From Dipteronia dyeriana (Eukaryota > Streptophyta > Magnoliopsida > Sapindales > Sapindaceae), in assembly GCA_032871835.1 (NCBI GenBank), contig CM065299.1:79386204-79450203 (forward strand): DNA of 64,000 nt, given 5' to 3'. Shown one piece after another: positions 45,285 to 56,507 of the stretch; position 1 is the stretch's first letter, and each line of letters begins with the position of its first letter. Position numbers and translations under genes: made by a program. The notes below the pieces were generated by a model that ran no database searches, was not told the DNA's origin, and was given only the letters and a program-made list of their open reading frames with translations.

Positions 45285-46240
45285 TGTTGACGTCTATTTC
45301 TGGCTGTATGAGAAAAAGTCAACAAGATTGGATTTTAGCTATGATTTCAAAGAGAAAGAGAAGGAGAAAGTAATCGGGCCCAAGTTTTACGTGGTAAAAT
45401 TCTGATGACCGGAGAAACATTCACGGGTGGCTGAATAATCAACCAAGTCAAAATCCACTATTGAAAAGATTTACAACTCTCGATCTCTCTTTTTTCTCTG
45501 TATTTTTCTATATGTTTTCTATGTCGAGAGCGTGAGTCTATTTATATATTCATAGAACCCTAATCTTCTCTGTACAAGTAACAAGAGATCTTTGTATTTA
45601 ATTGTGATTGGTTACTTGTTCAAAGTAGTCTGTCTTCTTTCCTATTTCGGAGACTAGTATAGAGATCGAATGAGACTCTAGTGATATAGTTCAGTTAGGA
45701 CTTATTTCCTTTATAAAGGCGTAGTCTTTTAGAAGAAATAAAATTGTTGCCTGATTTGGAACCTTTTTTGTTTGGTATTCTATTCTTCTTGGAACTCTTA
45801 TTTGATATGGATATCTTCACGTATTTTAACGACTCTTGACTCGTGTGAGTTACGCGCTGGGCTTCTTTATTCGGTTTTCTTCATGTTTGTCCCCGAGTAG
45901 AACATGATATAAGCTGGTCCCGAATGACGTCATCTGATCCCGAGTAGAACACTTCATCAGCTGACCCCGAGTATAAGACTTCATCAGCTGACCCCGAGCG
46001 TCGCTAACTCACCCCGAGTAGAACATGTTATCAACTAACCCCGAGTGTCGCTAACTGACCCCGAGTAGTATATGACGTTTGTTGACCCCGAGTAGGTTTT
46101 GTTCAATACTTGTTTACTCGGGCTTCTCTTCTTTAGTGATGTCTTGCAGGATACTTTCTGAATGCTCATTCGGATGTCCACCTGGCAATCCTATCCTCTT
46201 TGTCAACGACGTGTACGTCTACTAAAATTTATATACGACA
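45285..46240 (-). repeat. 3' LTR of Tat copy B (956 bp)
   Basis: On the element strand it begins TGTCGTATATAAATTTTAG and ends GACGTCAACA. It contains more copies of the CTGACCCCGAGTAGAACAT-type minisatellite (about 45890-46090) than the 5' LTR, which explains most of the length difference. Confidence 0.93.
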
Positions 46241-46250
46241 ATACCCCCTT
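46241..46250 (-). other. Tat polypurine tract
   Basis: The minus strand reads AAGGGGGTAT directly before the 3' LTR, the primer for plus-strand DNA. Confidence 0.8.
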
Positions 46251-47909
46251 AAAATATTTTTACCAAACAGGGTTTCGTTCTGGGCAAAAGTATTTTAATC
46301 AACTCTTCAATTTCTTCATCTCTTTAATGCCAAGGTAAATGTCTTGTCATAATGGTGTGTCTTAATGGTGACCATGTAGATTTAATTTGCCTCCTCACCC
46401 GAGATCTCAATGATTGCGACGTTTTGGAGTTCTGACGACCTTGGCCAGTTCTTCTTTTAACATGTGTCCTCTACCGCTTCATTTCTCGATACTATTTATG
46501 AGAAACGACCTATGCGTCTCCTAGTGCGCCGCCTACGTTATCAAACTTGTTAATGATTTTTTCCGCCTTGAGATCCTAGGGTTTCGTGCTATTACCCCTT
46601 TAAATTCTCCACTGAAAGGAGTTGCGTTGGTTCATTCTCAGAGACTCAAACCAGAAATTTTTCCAGCCCGGATTTCTTTACGTAGAAAATCGCTATTCTC
46701 CGTTGAAGATTTTGCATCCGATTTCTTCATTTAAGGTTGGTTTTAATGAATCCGACTTCCCGTCATTGACTTTTTACTATAGCTCTCGAAGCGCTTGATC
46801 GCGGGGATTTTCAACTAGTTTCTTATGCTTGAAGATTATAGGGGGAAATCCCCCCGGATGAACCTCCTTTTTTAGAAGTCGACATTTATGGGCTTTACCC
46901 TGACGTCCGTTTTAATTCTGTATCAGTTCTGATTCTGATTATGATTCATCTAGTTCTAAATCTGTCGTTTCTAATCACAGGGTACCACTTCGATCAAGGA
47001 TGGGAAATCATCAAAGTAAAAGTGAAGTCCATAAGCACAACTCGGGCAACGTCCGGATCAGGGAGCAGGTGATTAATAAGAAGGACGTCGAAGAGGAGTT
47101 CAAAAAATCTTGTCTTTCTTTTTCTGTTGAGTGCCCGAGTAGATTTGACGCCGAACAGAATGTGGTCGGGGTAGATGAGATCGGAAAATATCGTGCCTGA
47201 TTCGACTTGGATAATTCAGTTACTCTGATTCTTGCTAGTGATAGAGCTGCGTGGAACCCTCCCCTGGGCATGGTGGCAATCTATGGGTCCATGCTTTGTT
47301 ACGGCGTTACTCTTCCTCTTCCTCTTCAGCCATTCATTGCCTGGTTTCTGGCTGAAGCAGGGATCACTCGAACTCAATTGGCCTCGAATAGCTACAAGAT
47401 CTTGATGTACATATGGCACATGTGGAGCCGAATGAACCTGTCACCGCCTTTCCAGAATGAAATCAGTCACTTCTACACGCTAAGGCGGTCTGGTAAGACA
47501 ATGACCTATTTCTTCATGTCTAACCCGCCAGATTGCTGGGTCCCCGAGGGGACAAAGGTGAATCGGGGAGTTGACACCTCCTATTACGTCGAAAATAGGG
47601 GCTTTGTTTGGGTATTTCCTTCGTCCAATAAGTACTGGAAGAACAGTTGGTTTTTCATCGGAGGAAACCTAGGTCTTGAAGTCACTCTTTCGGCTGGAGA
47701 AACTCGGAGGGTGTTGAAGGTTCCCCATTTTTTCTGTTCCCCCGAGGTATGGAACAAGAAAAAACTTGAATTCAGGGATACTGAGCTGACCAGATTTGCT
47801 CGGGCAACAGTTCGCACTCTAGAGAAATTGAGCAAGACCTATCTTTTCAATGAGAAGAAGATGATAGAACTCGGCTTCTCTAGCCAGATTTCAGGCTACC
47901 TCAGGCGAT

Positions 47910-47929
47910 GTAAGTGATCATTGTATCTT

Positions 47930-47962
<33 letters not shown>

Positions 47963-47991
47963 TCTGACACGATTCCTTTTTTTCTTCTAAG
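47910..47991 (+). other. Intron 1 of the antisense gene
   Basis: Donor CGAT/GTAAGTGATC and acceptor TTTCTTCTAAG/TGTATG. Splicing keeps the frame between the PF04195-like exon and the YDSDIVCDIQ exon. An (AT)n run fills the middle. Confidence 0.75.
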
Positions 47992-48759
47992 TGTATGACT
48001 CGGATATCGTCTGCGACATTCAATCTCGTCAGGTGAAGTCAATAATCCAAGTGAGCAAAAAAAAAGCTTCTCGTCGGAGCGAAGAGGGCATTACCCCACA
48101 TGAGTCAGATGAGGACCTTAATGCGGCTGATAAGCTGACCCCCGAGTATGTCCCTAAGGAAGTTATCCGACCGGTTGTAAGGGAGTCTAGTGGTCCGAGT
48201 AGCCATACTTGGGAATTGCCTGAAGACGGAGGGAGGCAGAGCGATGGTCTTGGTAAGGGGCGTGGTGAATCGAGCTCCCCGGTTGTGATTTCTACCGAGC
48301 GGACGGATGTCAGTGAGGGAGGTAAAACTTTTGAGGGACAAATAATACAGATCCTGACTTTTTTGAATCTTTTCGGGATGATGTTCAGGAAGACCCCTCG
48401 GCTGATCTCGGCTTTCATCGCTCTCGGGCCGAGAAAAGAAAGGCAGTCGATTCTCCCCTCCGCCTCATAAGGTTCCTCGGGTGATTTCATTCATCGACTT
48501 TAGTGATGAAGACACCAGAGCTGAGATTCCCCCGAGTGTTGATGTTGAAGCATCGGCAGGAGCAGAGACTTCAGACGCTAACATAGGATTCCCCACCCCC
48601 CCCCCAAGGTTAAAGATCTAAGACCTGAATCTTCGGGAGGTCCTTCCTATCCTTCTCCCCAGGATATGCTCAGGGCGATGTCATCCGGTCGGGATGACCA
48701 TTGGAGCCATCTCAGGGACGCTTCTTTGATGGGTTGTCTTCAGAATATTTTCAACGGCG

Positions 48760-49306
48760 CATCTTATGTAAGAGTCTTATTCTCAATTTTTTACTGTCTT
48801 GCTTTTCTAGATTTTTAATTAAGCTCCCTTGTAGATGGTGGTCGAATTTGCTGAGTTGGTTCAGATGCAACAACATCAAGCCGATCGAATAAAGAGTCTT
48901 GAAGCTCAACTGAAAGAGAGTAAGGATAGCCTTGCTCGGGTTGAATCGGCTTATCAAAAGGAGGTGGGCTCTGCCTAAGTGTTTACCGAACATTTTTTGG
49001 CGAAGTAAGTGGCAGTCGAGGAAAAAGCTTCGACTCATCTTATGTAAGAGTCTTATTCTCAATTTTTTACTGTCTTGCTTTGCTAGATTTTTAATTAAGC
49101 TCCCTTGTAGATGGTGGTCGAATTTGCTGAGTTGGTTCAGATGCAACAACATCAAGCCGATCGAATAAGGAGTCTTGAAGCTCAACTGAAAGAGAGTAAG
49201 GATAGCCTTGCTCGGGTTGAATCGTTTTATCAAAAGGAGGTGGGCTCTACCTAAGTGTTTACCGACCACTGTTTGGCAAAGTAAGTGGCAGTCGAGGAAA
49301 AAGCTT
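48760..49306 (+). repeat. 276-bp tandem duplication in the antisense gene
   Basis: CATCTTATGTAAGAGTCTTA through GTCGAGGAAAAAGCTT occurs at 48760-49030 and 49036-49306, nearly identical. Each copy includes a small GT-AG intron (48768-48834 in the first) and the coiled-coil exon that follows, so the duplication repeats an intron plus an exon. Confidence 0.92.
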
Positions 49307-49911
49307 ATTTGGCAGAGGAAAAGGCTATGTCGCTTTAAAAAATTTTATCTTCTGCCCAGGAATCAATGCTTAAAGCCGAACAAGAAGTGGAGCAGTCCAA
49401 TTTGGCGTATGAAAAGAAGATTGAAGACTTGGAGCGCCAGGTTTTGATGGCCGAATCCTTATCCAAAGAGGCCAGGCTGGAACTTGAAGTCCAAGGGGTT
49501 GACCGTTTTAAAAGATCCCCTGTTTACGATGCCTTTCTCTTTCGGGAATTTCAGCGAGGGCTAGTTTTAGCTGGCGAGTTTTTTAAGGTCAAGAATCGGG
49601 CAACTGAAAAAGCCTGAACCAACTGGGAGTTGTCGATCAAGAACCACGTGGATCGATCTCTGGAATCTCTTCAGACTTAGATGAAGGAGTGGAAAGTTTA
49701 TTGCAGTAGTCGAGGCAAAGAGCCCTATCCCATGCATTTGGAGGTTCCATCCGAGCACTCCCTCTCGACCTTTTATGTCAATCAAGAGCCGATCGTGGAA
49801 GATGTGGTGCCTGATGTCGGACCGATCCCGGGAGAAGATTACAGTAAATGGATGGATGATTCGGTCGATATGATTGATCGGCCTTCCAATGAAAATCTGC
49901 TCCGCGAGTAA

Positions 49912-51035
49912 GAAATGGTGCCCGACCCGAGCATCAGCAAGAGTTCTAAATCCTTCTAACCTCGATTTATTTTGTAGAAATTTCATTTTTATAAAGATTC
50001 TTTGTAACGATTCTTTGTGAAGATTTATCAATGAAATTCCAAGCTAACTGTAATTCTGAAAACCGACTGGTTTGATCTGATTCATTGCTCAAGGAATTTC
50101 ACCAAGTATCTTCTTTAACTTGATTCTATTGTTACCAAGTATCCTATTAAATTGGGTATTGCGATTTATGCCAAGTATCTTATTAAACTGGCTATCGCAA
50201 TCTTTTGAGCCGAGTATCTTATTAAATTGGTCGTTGTAATCTTTATGCCAAGTATCTTATTAAACTGGCTAATATTATTAACCGAGTCATCTTAAAACAG
50301 GCAAGTAGATTTATACTTGTGTTTCATACTCGATTGCTACCCGAACATTATATCAAGGCTCACCACGATCATATGTTCAAGTCCTTACACATTACCGAGG
50401 ACGTCTCCCCGGTTTTTCTTTGTAAGAGTTTGCCGAATCGTTAAGCTTTTTGAACCGCTTAACACAGCTACGCATTTCACCATAATTTTTTCCGATAGCG
50501 TCCCGAGCCTTTCTCCAGAATCTGGTGCATCAGGTTTGCCTTTTTGCTAAGGTCAATTGACCTTGCTCGGCTGGCATGCTCCTTCGAACTTCTCCGTCTA
50601 TTCGGGTATCAATGGTTCTGAGTATTCTATTTGCATGTTCTTATTATCATGCTCGTCTTTCATATGTTCTTATTATCATATGCTTTATTTTTCAAAAATC
50701 CCGAGTTTGATTTTTATTTATAACTGCAAAATAAAAAAAAAAATTAAATTACAAAACAAAAATCTTCCTAACTAAAGGCAACAAAAATAATTTAAGGATA
50801 GAAAATCTTTAGATATTGGGCATTGCATGGTCGGGGTAAGACCCCTTCATTAGGTCGTGCAATCCAATATGCTCCATGGCCAACTATTCCTTCAATTTTG
50901 TACGGGCCTTCTCACTTATCAGCCAGGGAACCTGCAACTTTGTTTTTTTGTATTCAATGACACCTTTCTGAGTACCAGGTCTCCCAGTTGGAATTTTCTG
51001 ACCCGAACATGAGAATTGTAGTGGCGAGCTACTCC
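49912..51035. other. Tat spacer between antisense gene and integrase
   Basis: It contains a run of short repeats at 50100-50290, units of about 45-60 bp with CCAAGTATCTTATTAAACTGG (four to five copies). It lies in the 3' region of the sense transcript and just after the antisense gene's end. No other gene is seen. Confidence 0.65.
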
Positions 51036-51900
51036 TTACTGATAAACCATATTTCGTATTTGGGATTTCTCCCGTTTCTCTTCTGGCTCATCTAGACTTT
51101 GTAACAGCATATCAACATTCTGATATTCATCATATAGCCTGACCCGGGGTGATGCATATGACGTTTCTATGGGGATAACAGCTTCTGTTCCAAACGTTAA
51201 AGTGAATGGAGTCTCTCCTGTTGAAGTTCTTATTGTTGTCCGATATGCCCATAATACTTCGGGAAGTTTTTCAACCCAACTTCCTTTCTTGGCATCTAGC
51301 TTTGCTTTGAGTTTATGCTTGATAATTTTATTTACTGCTTCAGCCTGCCCGTTTGTTTGAGGATTGGCATGTGTGGCATAGTAGTTGGCAATTTGGTACT
51401 CCTTGCACAACTATCTGAATTTCAAGTTATCGAACTGGGTGTCGTTATCAGTGATGATAGTGTTTGGGACTCCAAACCTGTAGAGTATATTATTTTTCAT
51501 TAAATTTATGGTATTTGCTTCTATGATATGCATTAATGCTTCAGCTTCTGCCCACTTCCTAAAATAGTCAACGGCTACTATGGTATACTTCGCTCCACCC
51601 CCTGTCCCAACTGGTATTGGGCCGATTAAATCCAAACCCCACATGGCAAATGGCCATGGGAATGTGAGGTTTCTGACTTGTTCAGGGGGTTTACGGATAT
51701 CATTAGCAATCCTTTGGCAAGTATTGCAACTCTCCGAACATAGCTATGCATCTTAGAATAAAGTAGGCCAATAATAACCTTGCCTGACTACCTTGTGTGA
51801 TAAAATTTTACCCCCAGTATGGTTTCCACAGACTCCCCCATGGATTTCCTGTAATATCTGACATGCATCTCTCTCTAACACACATCTTTGAAGTGTTCAG
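51036..51900 (-). pseudogene. Tat integrase
   Basis: The HHCC zinc region reads IHGGVCGNHTGGKILSHKV ... CNTCQRIAND with stops near 51740. The core has WGLDLIGPIPVGTGGGAKYT (first Asp), VPNTIITDNDTQFDNLKF (second Asp), then, after a stop near 51411, HANPQTNGQAEAVNKII with the catalytic Glu and ELWAYRTT-type end (EVLWAYRTTIRTSTGETPF). No chromodomain is seen, as expected for Tat. It inserts the DNA copy; here it is inactive. Confidence 0.92.
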
Positions 51901-52661
51901 GAAAACCCCATTCTGTATAGTTCTCCTCTAACCAATGTATACCTTGCTGATCGATACCTGATACGTTTTGCTTGTAGAGGATCTTTTGGGAGCACACCTT
52001 CTTCCAAGAACCTTTTCAGCTGGGACATCCAACCGTCTGACGGTGTTTGGATTTCTAAAATTTTAAAGTTTTTTTGCTCAACTGTGCTCGGTTTGAGGAG
52101 ATGTGCAACCGGAATAGTTTTTGGCCTGATTGTGGTTGTTATTGATGCTAGTTTGGACAAAGCGTCTGCCTTTTCATCCTCTTCCCTAGGGATCTGGGCA
52201 ATCCTATATTCTTTGAATTTTTGGAGGAGCTGTTTTGCAATGTCACGATAGGCTACCATGCCTTCACCCCTGGCTTGGTATTCGTCCAGGACTTGGTTGA
52301 CAACTACCTGTGAATCGCTAAATATCTCGACTTCATCTGCCCCGAGAGCTAAGCAGACTCTGAGTCCAGCTAGTAGTGCCTCGTACTCGACTTGATTATT
52401 GGTTGCTTTGAAGTTAAACCTCATGGCACATTCGACATCATCTCCTTCTAGAGTGCATACTACGATCCCTACCCAGCTGCCGTGAGTGTTTGAAGAGCCA
52501 TTAACATATAATTTCCGTGGGAAATTTTTACCCAACATTTTTTTTGCTTCCAGGTTTGGTTCTGCGAACTCTACTATAAAATTTACCACTGTTTGTCCTT
52601 TGAGAGATGTTTTAGGGACGTAGTGGATATAGAATTCACTTAGCTCGATTGCCCATTTCAT
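51897..52661 (-). pseudogene. Second, archaeal-type RNase H of the Tat element
   Basis: A 254-codon open frame. KLYVNGSSNTHGSWVGIVV is the first motif, with Asn where the catalytic Asp normally stands (VDGSS). TNNQVEYEALLAGLRVCLAL holds Glu, EIFSDSQVVVNQVL Asp, and REEDEKADALSKLAS the last Asp. A second RNase H acquired in addition to the original one is a mark of the Tat clade. The frame is intact, but the D-to-N change should abolish catalysis. Confidence 0.9.
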
Positions 52662-53655
52662 TAGTCTTCCTAAAATCTCTGGCTTCTGTAAAATTTACTT
52701 CAGGGCAGTCGGTGAGAACCTGGATTGTATGAGCCTAAAAGTATGGCCATAGCTTCCTTGCCGCTGAAACTAATGCTAGGGCCATTTTTTCTGCCTGTGA
52801 ATACCTGGTCTCGGCTGCTAAAAGTGTCTTGCTGGTATAATACACTGGCTTCTATACTCCATCTTCTGTTCTGACTAGGACGGAGCTTGCTGCTAGCTCT
52901 GTAATTGATAAGTATAAATGGAATATCTCTCCCATTTGTGGCTTCAAAAGGATGAGAGCCTGCCTTAGGTACTCTTTGATTTTTAAGAATGTCTGCTCGC
53001 ACTCTTTGTTCCATTCGAGTCCTTTTCCTTTTTTAATTACTTTGAAAAAGGGTGCGCATCTGTCTGTGGCCTTTGAGATGAATCTACCCAAGGAAGTTAA
53101 ACATCTTGTTAAGTGTTGTACTTCTTTTAGTGTCCTTGGTGAGGTAATTATCTGTAGGGCTTGGATCTTTTCAGGATTGACTTTGATTCCCCTTTGGTTA
53201 ACTTGGAAACCTAGGAACCTTCCTGAAGGAACTCTGAATAAACACTTGTTCGAATACAGCTTCATTTGATATTTCCTCAAAACATCAAATGTCTCTCGCA
53301 TGTATGAGGTATGCTTGTCTGCCGAGATGCTCTTGGTCAGCATGTCATCAATGTATACTTCCATGTTTCTTCTTATTTGTCGTGCAAAGATTCTGTTGAC
53401 CAGCCTTTGATATGTTGCCCCTGTATTTTTTAATCCGAAGGGCATTACTGTGTAACAATACAAGCACTGATCTGTTGTGAACGCTGTTTTTTCTTCGTCA
53501 GCCTTGTTCATCCGGATTTGGTTATATTCCGAGTAGGCATCCATGAAACTAAGCAATCCGTGGCCTGATGTGGCGTCCACAAGTTGGTTTATCCTTGGAA
53601 GTGGAAAACTGTCTTTCGGGCATGCTTTGTTCAAATCTGTGAAACCTACACACAT
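52662..53655 (-). pseudogene. Tat reverse transcriptase and first RNase H
   Basis: 52852-53655 carries FTDLNKACPKDSFPLPRINQ, FMDAYSEYNQIRM (catalytic Asp), VMPFGLKNTGATYQRLVNRI, the catalytic VYIDDMLTKS, then FLGFQVNQRGIKVNPEKIQA. The connection ends in CEQTFLKIKEYLRQ and the degenerate first RNase H (IFHLYLSITELAASSVLV). A stop near 52853 and frameshifts follow (52700-53014). Confidence 0.92.
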
Positions 53656-53658
53656 TCT

Positions 53659-54678
53659 TCATTGCCCATTTTTCTTTTGGACGAGGACTACATTAGCTAC
53701 CCATTGAGGGTAGTTGATCTCTCTAATTGACCCTACAGCGAGTAGCCTCTCTACTTCCTGTTTGGTTGCCTGACTTCTCTCGAGACTGAATGACCTTCTC
53801 TTTTGTATGACTGGTTTTGCATTCGGGTCTACTACGAGATGATGAGATGTTATTCGGGCATCTATCCTGACCATGTCTTCATGACTCCAGGTGAACACAT
53901 CCTTATATTCTTTAAGCAGATCAGTGAGGCTTTGTTTGACTTTTCCTTCCAAATCTGCCCTGATCTTGATCTTCTTATCTGGTTCATTTTCTTTCAAGAT
54001 AATTTCTTCGACCAGTTTATTTTTGGACTCCTTCGACTCTTCCCTTGGATCAAATTCAAATGACAGTGATTCTTTGTTCTGACTCGGCTGCGTTATAGTC
54101 CATACTTGTTCACCATCATTTTTGTCTTTATATACTGACAGGTTAGCTCTTTCGGCCATCTCTTCTGACCCCTTGACTACACAGACCCCCTGTTCGATCG
54201 GGAATTTGATCATTAATGCATAAGTGACTGTTACGACCTTAGTTTTATTCAAGAAAGGTCGACCCAACAATGCATTATATGGCCAATTGTCTAAGTCTAC
54301 TACTACAAAATCGAGTAGTATTGTTCTCTAACAAGGTGCCGCTCCAATTTTTATGGGTAACTTTGCCATTCCGAGTGACCTGACCTCAATTCCTCCAAGT
54401 CCTCTGAGTGGGGTATGGAAAGGCTATAAATCTTTTCGGTCCAACCTGAGTTGATCGTAGACGGTTACATTGAGAATGTCTGCCAAACTTCTATTATCTA
54501 TCAGGATTCTCCTGACTTCCTGGTGACCAATCCGGGCACTTATGACCAGGGCATCGTTTGGTCGAACGTCGACCCCAAACGAGTCAGCTTCTGTGAATAT
54601 TATTGGGTCCCATCCTTCCTTTACCATTTTCGGGTCTGGCTCGACCGAGTTCATGTTAAAGTTATATCTTGCCTCCAT
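53659..54678 (-). pseudogene. Tat protease and start of RT
   Basis: 54424-54678 contains the protease core: GWDPIIFTEADSFGVDV, then VRRILIDNRSLADILNV, where the catalytic D-x-G(S) motif (usually VDGGSSADIL) is D-N-R-S. 53659-54270 has MLGRPFLNKTKVV (flap-end motif), an acidic linker, KEYKDVFTWSHEDMVRIDAR and the RT N-terminus (KQEVERLLAVGSIREINYPQ). The two are separated by frameshifts and stops between 54271 and 54423; a stop at 53656-53658 precedes the RT core. Confidence 0.88.
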
Positions 54679-54984
54679 TGCTTCTCTGATTTCCTGTGTT
54701 CGCTCTCAGTTACTTCTCCCAGTGGATAATCCTCCAAAGATCGTTTGTATCACTTCATTGGCCTCGAGGCTAGTCCTTTGATTTCGACCGGAGCTATGAT
54801 CGGCCCTGTTTTCTTTCTTTGTTTCTGACCTCTCATCCCTTTTTAAGATTACATCCTGAAGGTGTCCTTCCCGAATGAGGGTTTCTATGTAATCTCTGAG
54901 CTGGTAACACTTGGAAGTCTCATGACCGATTTCCTTATGGAATCTGTAATATTTGGTTGTATCCCACTGAGCAAACTGAGACTG

Positions 54985-56458
54985 TCAGTGTGGCTCTTTT
55001 ACCAGATTTTTCTCTTCCAGTATGGCCAGGATTTCCTCCTGCTTTTTCCTAAGAGGGGTGCAGTTGGCATATCTACCTCGAAATTTCTGTGGTCTGTTCG
55101 GTATTACGCCCGCTTCCCCCGTCCTTGCTTTTTTCTTTACTATTTCCTTTTTGGTTATGTACATTGGATTCGGCATCCTTCTATTCGGGTTTTCCTCCAT
55201 GCATGTAGCATCCTCCCGTAGCTAACTCTTCTTCTTCGGCTAGTGTATATCCTCCCGCCATGTCCATCATATCTGAATATCTGGTTAGACGGGCTCTGCT
55301 TAGGTCAAAAGATAGTCGTCCATTCTGTAGATTGTTGATGAATGCAGCAATTATCGCTTCGTCGTTTGCATTGCCGATTTCTGATACAACTTGGTCGAAT
55401 CTCCTAAGGTATTTCTTCAACGACTCATATTTCCCTTGTTTCAGCTGAGAAAGGTAAGCCACTGATTTTTTCCAGTGAACGTTGCTCAGAAATTGTCTTA
55501 AGAAACTTCTGCTTAGTTCATTGAAGCTTCCGATACTCGCTGGGGGCAATCTCCCGAACCATCTTGAGCTTGTGTCTCCTAGAGTTTGTGGAAAGTTGAG
55601 GCATAGTAAGGGATCGCTTTGGGCATATTGAGCCATAGCAATTTTATACCGCCTGACGTGTTCTTTAGGATTCGTATCCTTCTTGAACTGTTCCACGTGC
55701 GGTATCCTGAATCTTTCTAGGAATGAAGTCCACAGGATGTCCCTAGTGAATGGACTGTCAGATTCTTCGTCAGATAAGCCGTTGTACCCATAACGTCTGA
55801 CCAGTGCGTCTATCTGACGCCTATTGTTTTCAACTTCTCGGGTCAGGCTCTGAATTACTATATCTCTATCTCCCACCCCATGATGGTTGAACCGCCGGGT
55901 GACTATCATTCTTCTCTCTGGCTCTTCACTTTGATGCCGAGTCTCACGGGTTGATTCTTACAAGCGTATGGTTCCGTGATGACGTTTGCGATGGTACCGA
56001 TCACTATCTTCTGATGACTATCGATCCCTATATCGGTCATGCTTACGGTGTCTTGTACGGGCTATCTGATCATGGCTCTGCCTCTGACATGGTTGCTCCT
56101 CTTCGGGTGTTTCACGTTCAGCCTGATTAATTGGAACAGAGTTCCTTCCGGCTTCCTGTGCATTTAGTTCTGGCCCAACTATAACCGAATGAAGCCTTGT
56201 AGGTGGGAGGTTAGGAGGTTGTTCTTCTTCTACAACTAGTAGATCAACTCTTTCCTTTGTTGTGTTTGCCACCAGCTATTGCAGCGCCTCTTGGAAGAGT
56301 CGTGTTATGTCTTCGCTGGTCGGAGGGATTTGTTGAATCCCTGCTAGGGATATTGGTTGGTTCTCAGTGGTTACGGCGAGATCTCGTGAACTGCTGCCAA
56401 TATGGACATTATCTAGAGATTTTTGGACATCCCCATGACTGTTTCTGCTTCCCGCCAT
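54985..56458 (-). pseudogene. Tat gag (copy B)
   Basis: 56276-56458 is the N-terminus (MAGSRNSHGDVQKSLDN), closed by TAG at a codon that is Gln in copy A. 56018-56272 continues in the same frame. 55181-55909 is the gag core (QSLTREVENNRRQIDALVRR, RYKIAMAQYAQSDPLL, SRSFLRQFLSNVHWKKSVAY). 54985-55200 is the C-terminal part with RFRGRYANCTPL-like sequence. There is a shift near 55910-56017. It forms the particle. Confidence 0.9.
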
Positions 56459-56486
56459 TACTTTTAATTAAATCGGAGTTTCAAAC

Positions 56487-56506
56487 GCCCCTCATTCTAG
56501 CGCCAA
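56487..56506 (-). other. Primer-binding site of Tat copy B
   Basis: The minus strand reads TGGCGCTAGAATGAGGGGCG two bases inside the LTR; it matches copy A except for G-to-T at position 13. Confidence 0.75.
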
Positions 56507-56507
56507 T

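Larger units (their letters stand above)
47000..49911 (+). pseudogene. Antisense additional gene (aORF) of the Tat element, spliced, with PF04195-like domain
   Basis: It runs opposite to gag-pol. From ATG 47000 the frame passes a TGA (47198-47200) and continues, in the same frame, through 47207-47909: WNPPLGMVAIYGSMLCYGVT, LPLQPFIAWFLAEAGITRTQ. This matches the pattern of the 'putative gypsy type transposon' domain (PF04195). A GT-AG intron (47910-47991, 82 bp) joins in frame to a Glu/Ser-rich exon. After frameshifts near 48340 and 48470 and a second intron (48768-48834), a coiled-coil tail follows (QADRIKSLEAQLKESKDSLA; EKKIEDLERQVLMAES), ending near 49911. Plant Tat elements are known to carry such extra genes, sense or antisense; their role is unknown. 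This copy is broken. Confidence 0.8.

Noticed and set aside
48029..48490. 153-aa minus-strand ORF
   Set aside because: It is antisense to the aORF exon with the in-phase splice site, and has no recognisable motif.
48751..49269. 172-aa minus-strand ORF with internal repeats
   Set aside because: It is the shadow of the 276-bp duplication read in the wrong strand.
49567..50031. 154-aa minus-strand ORF in the Tat 3' region
   Set aside because: It opposes the coiled-coil end of the aORF and shows no pol or gag motif.
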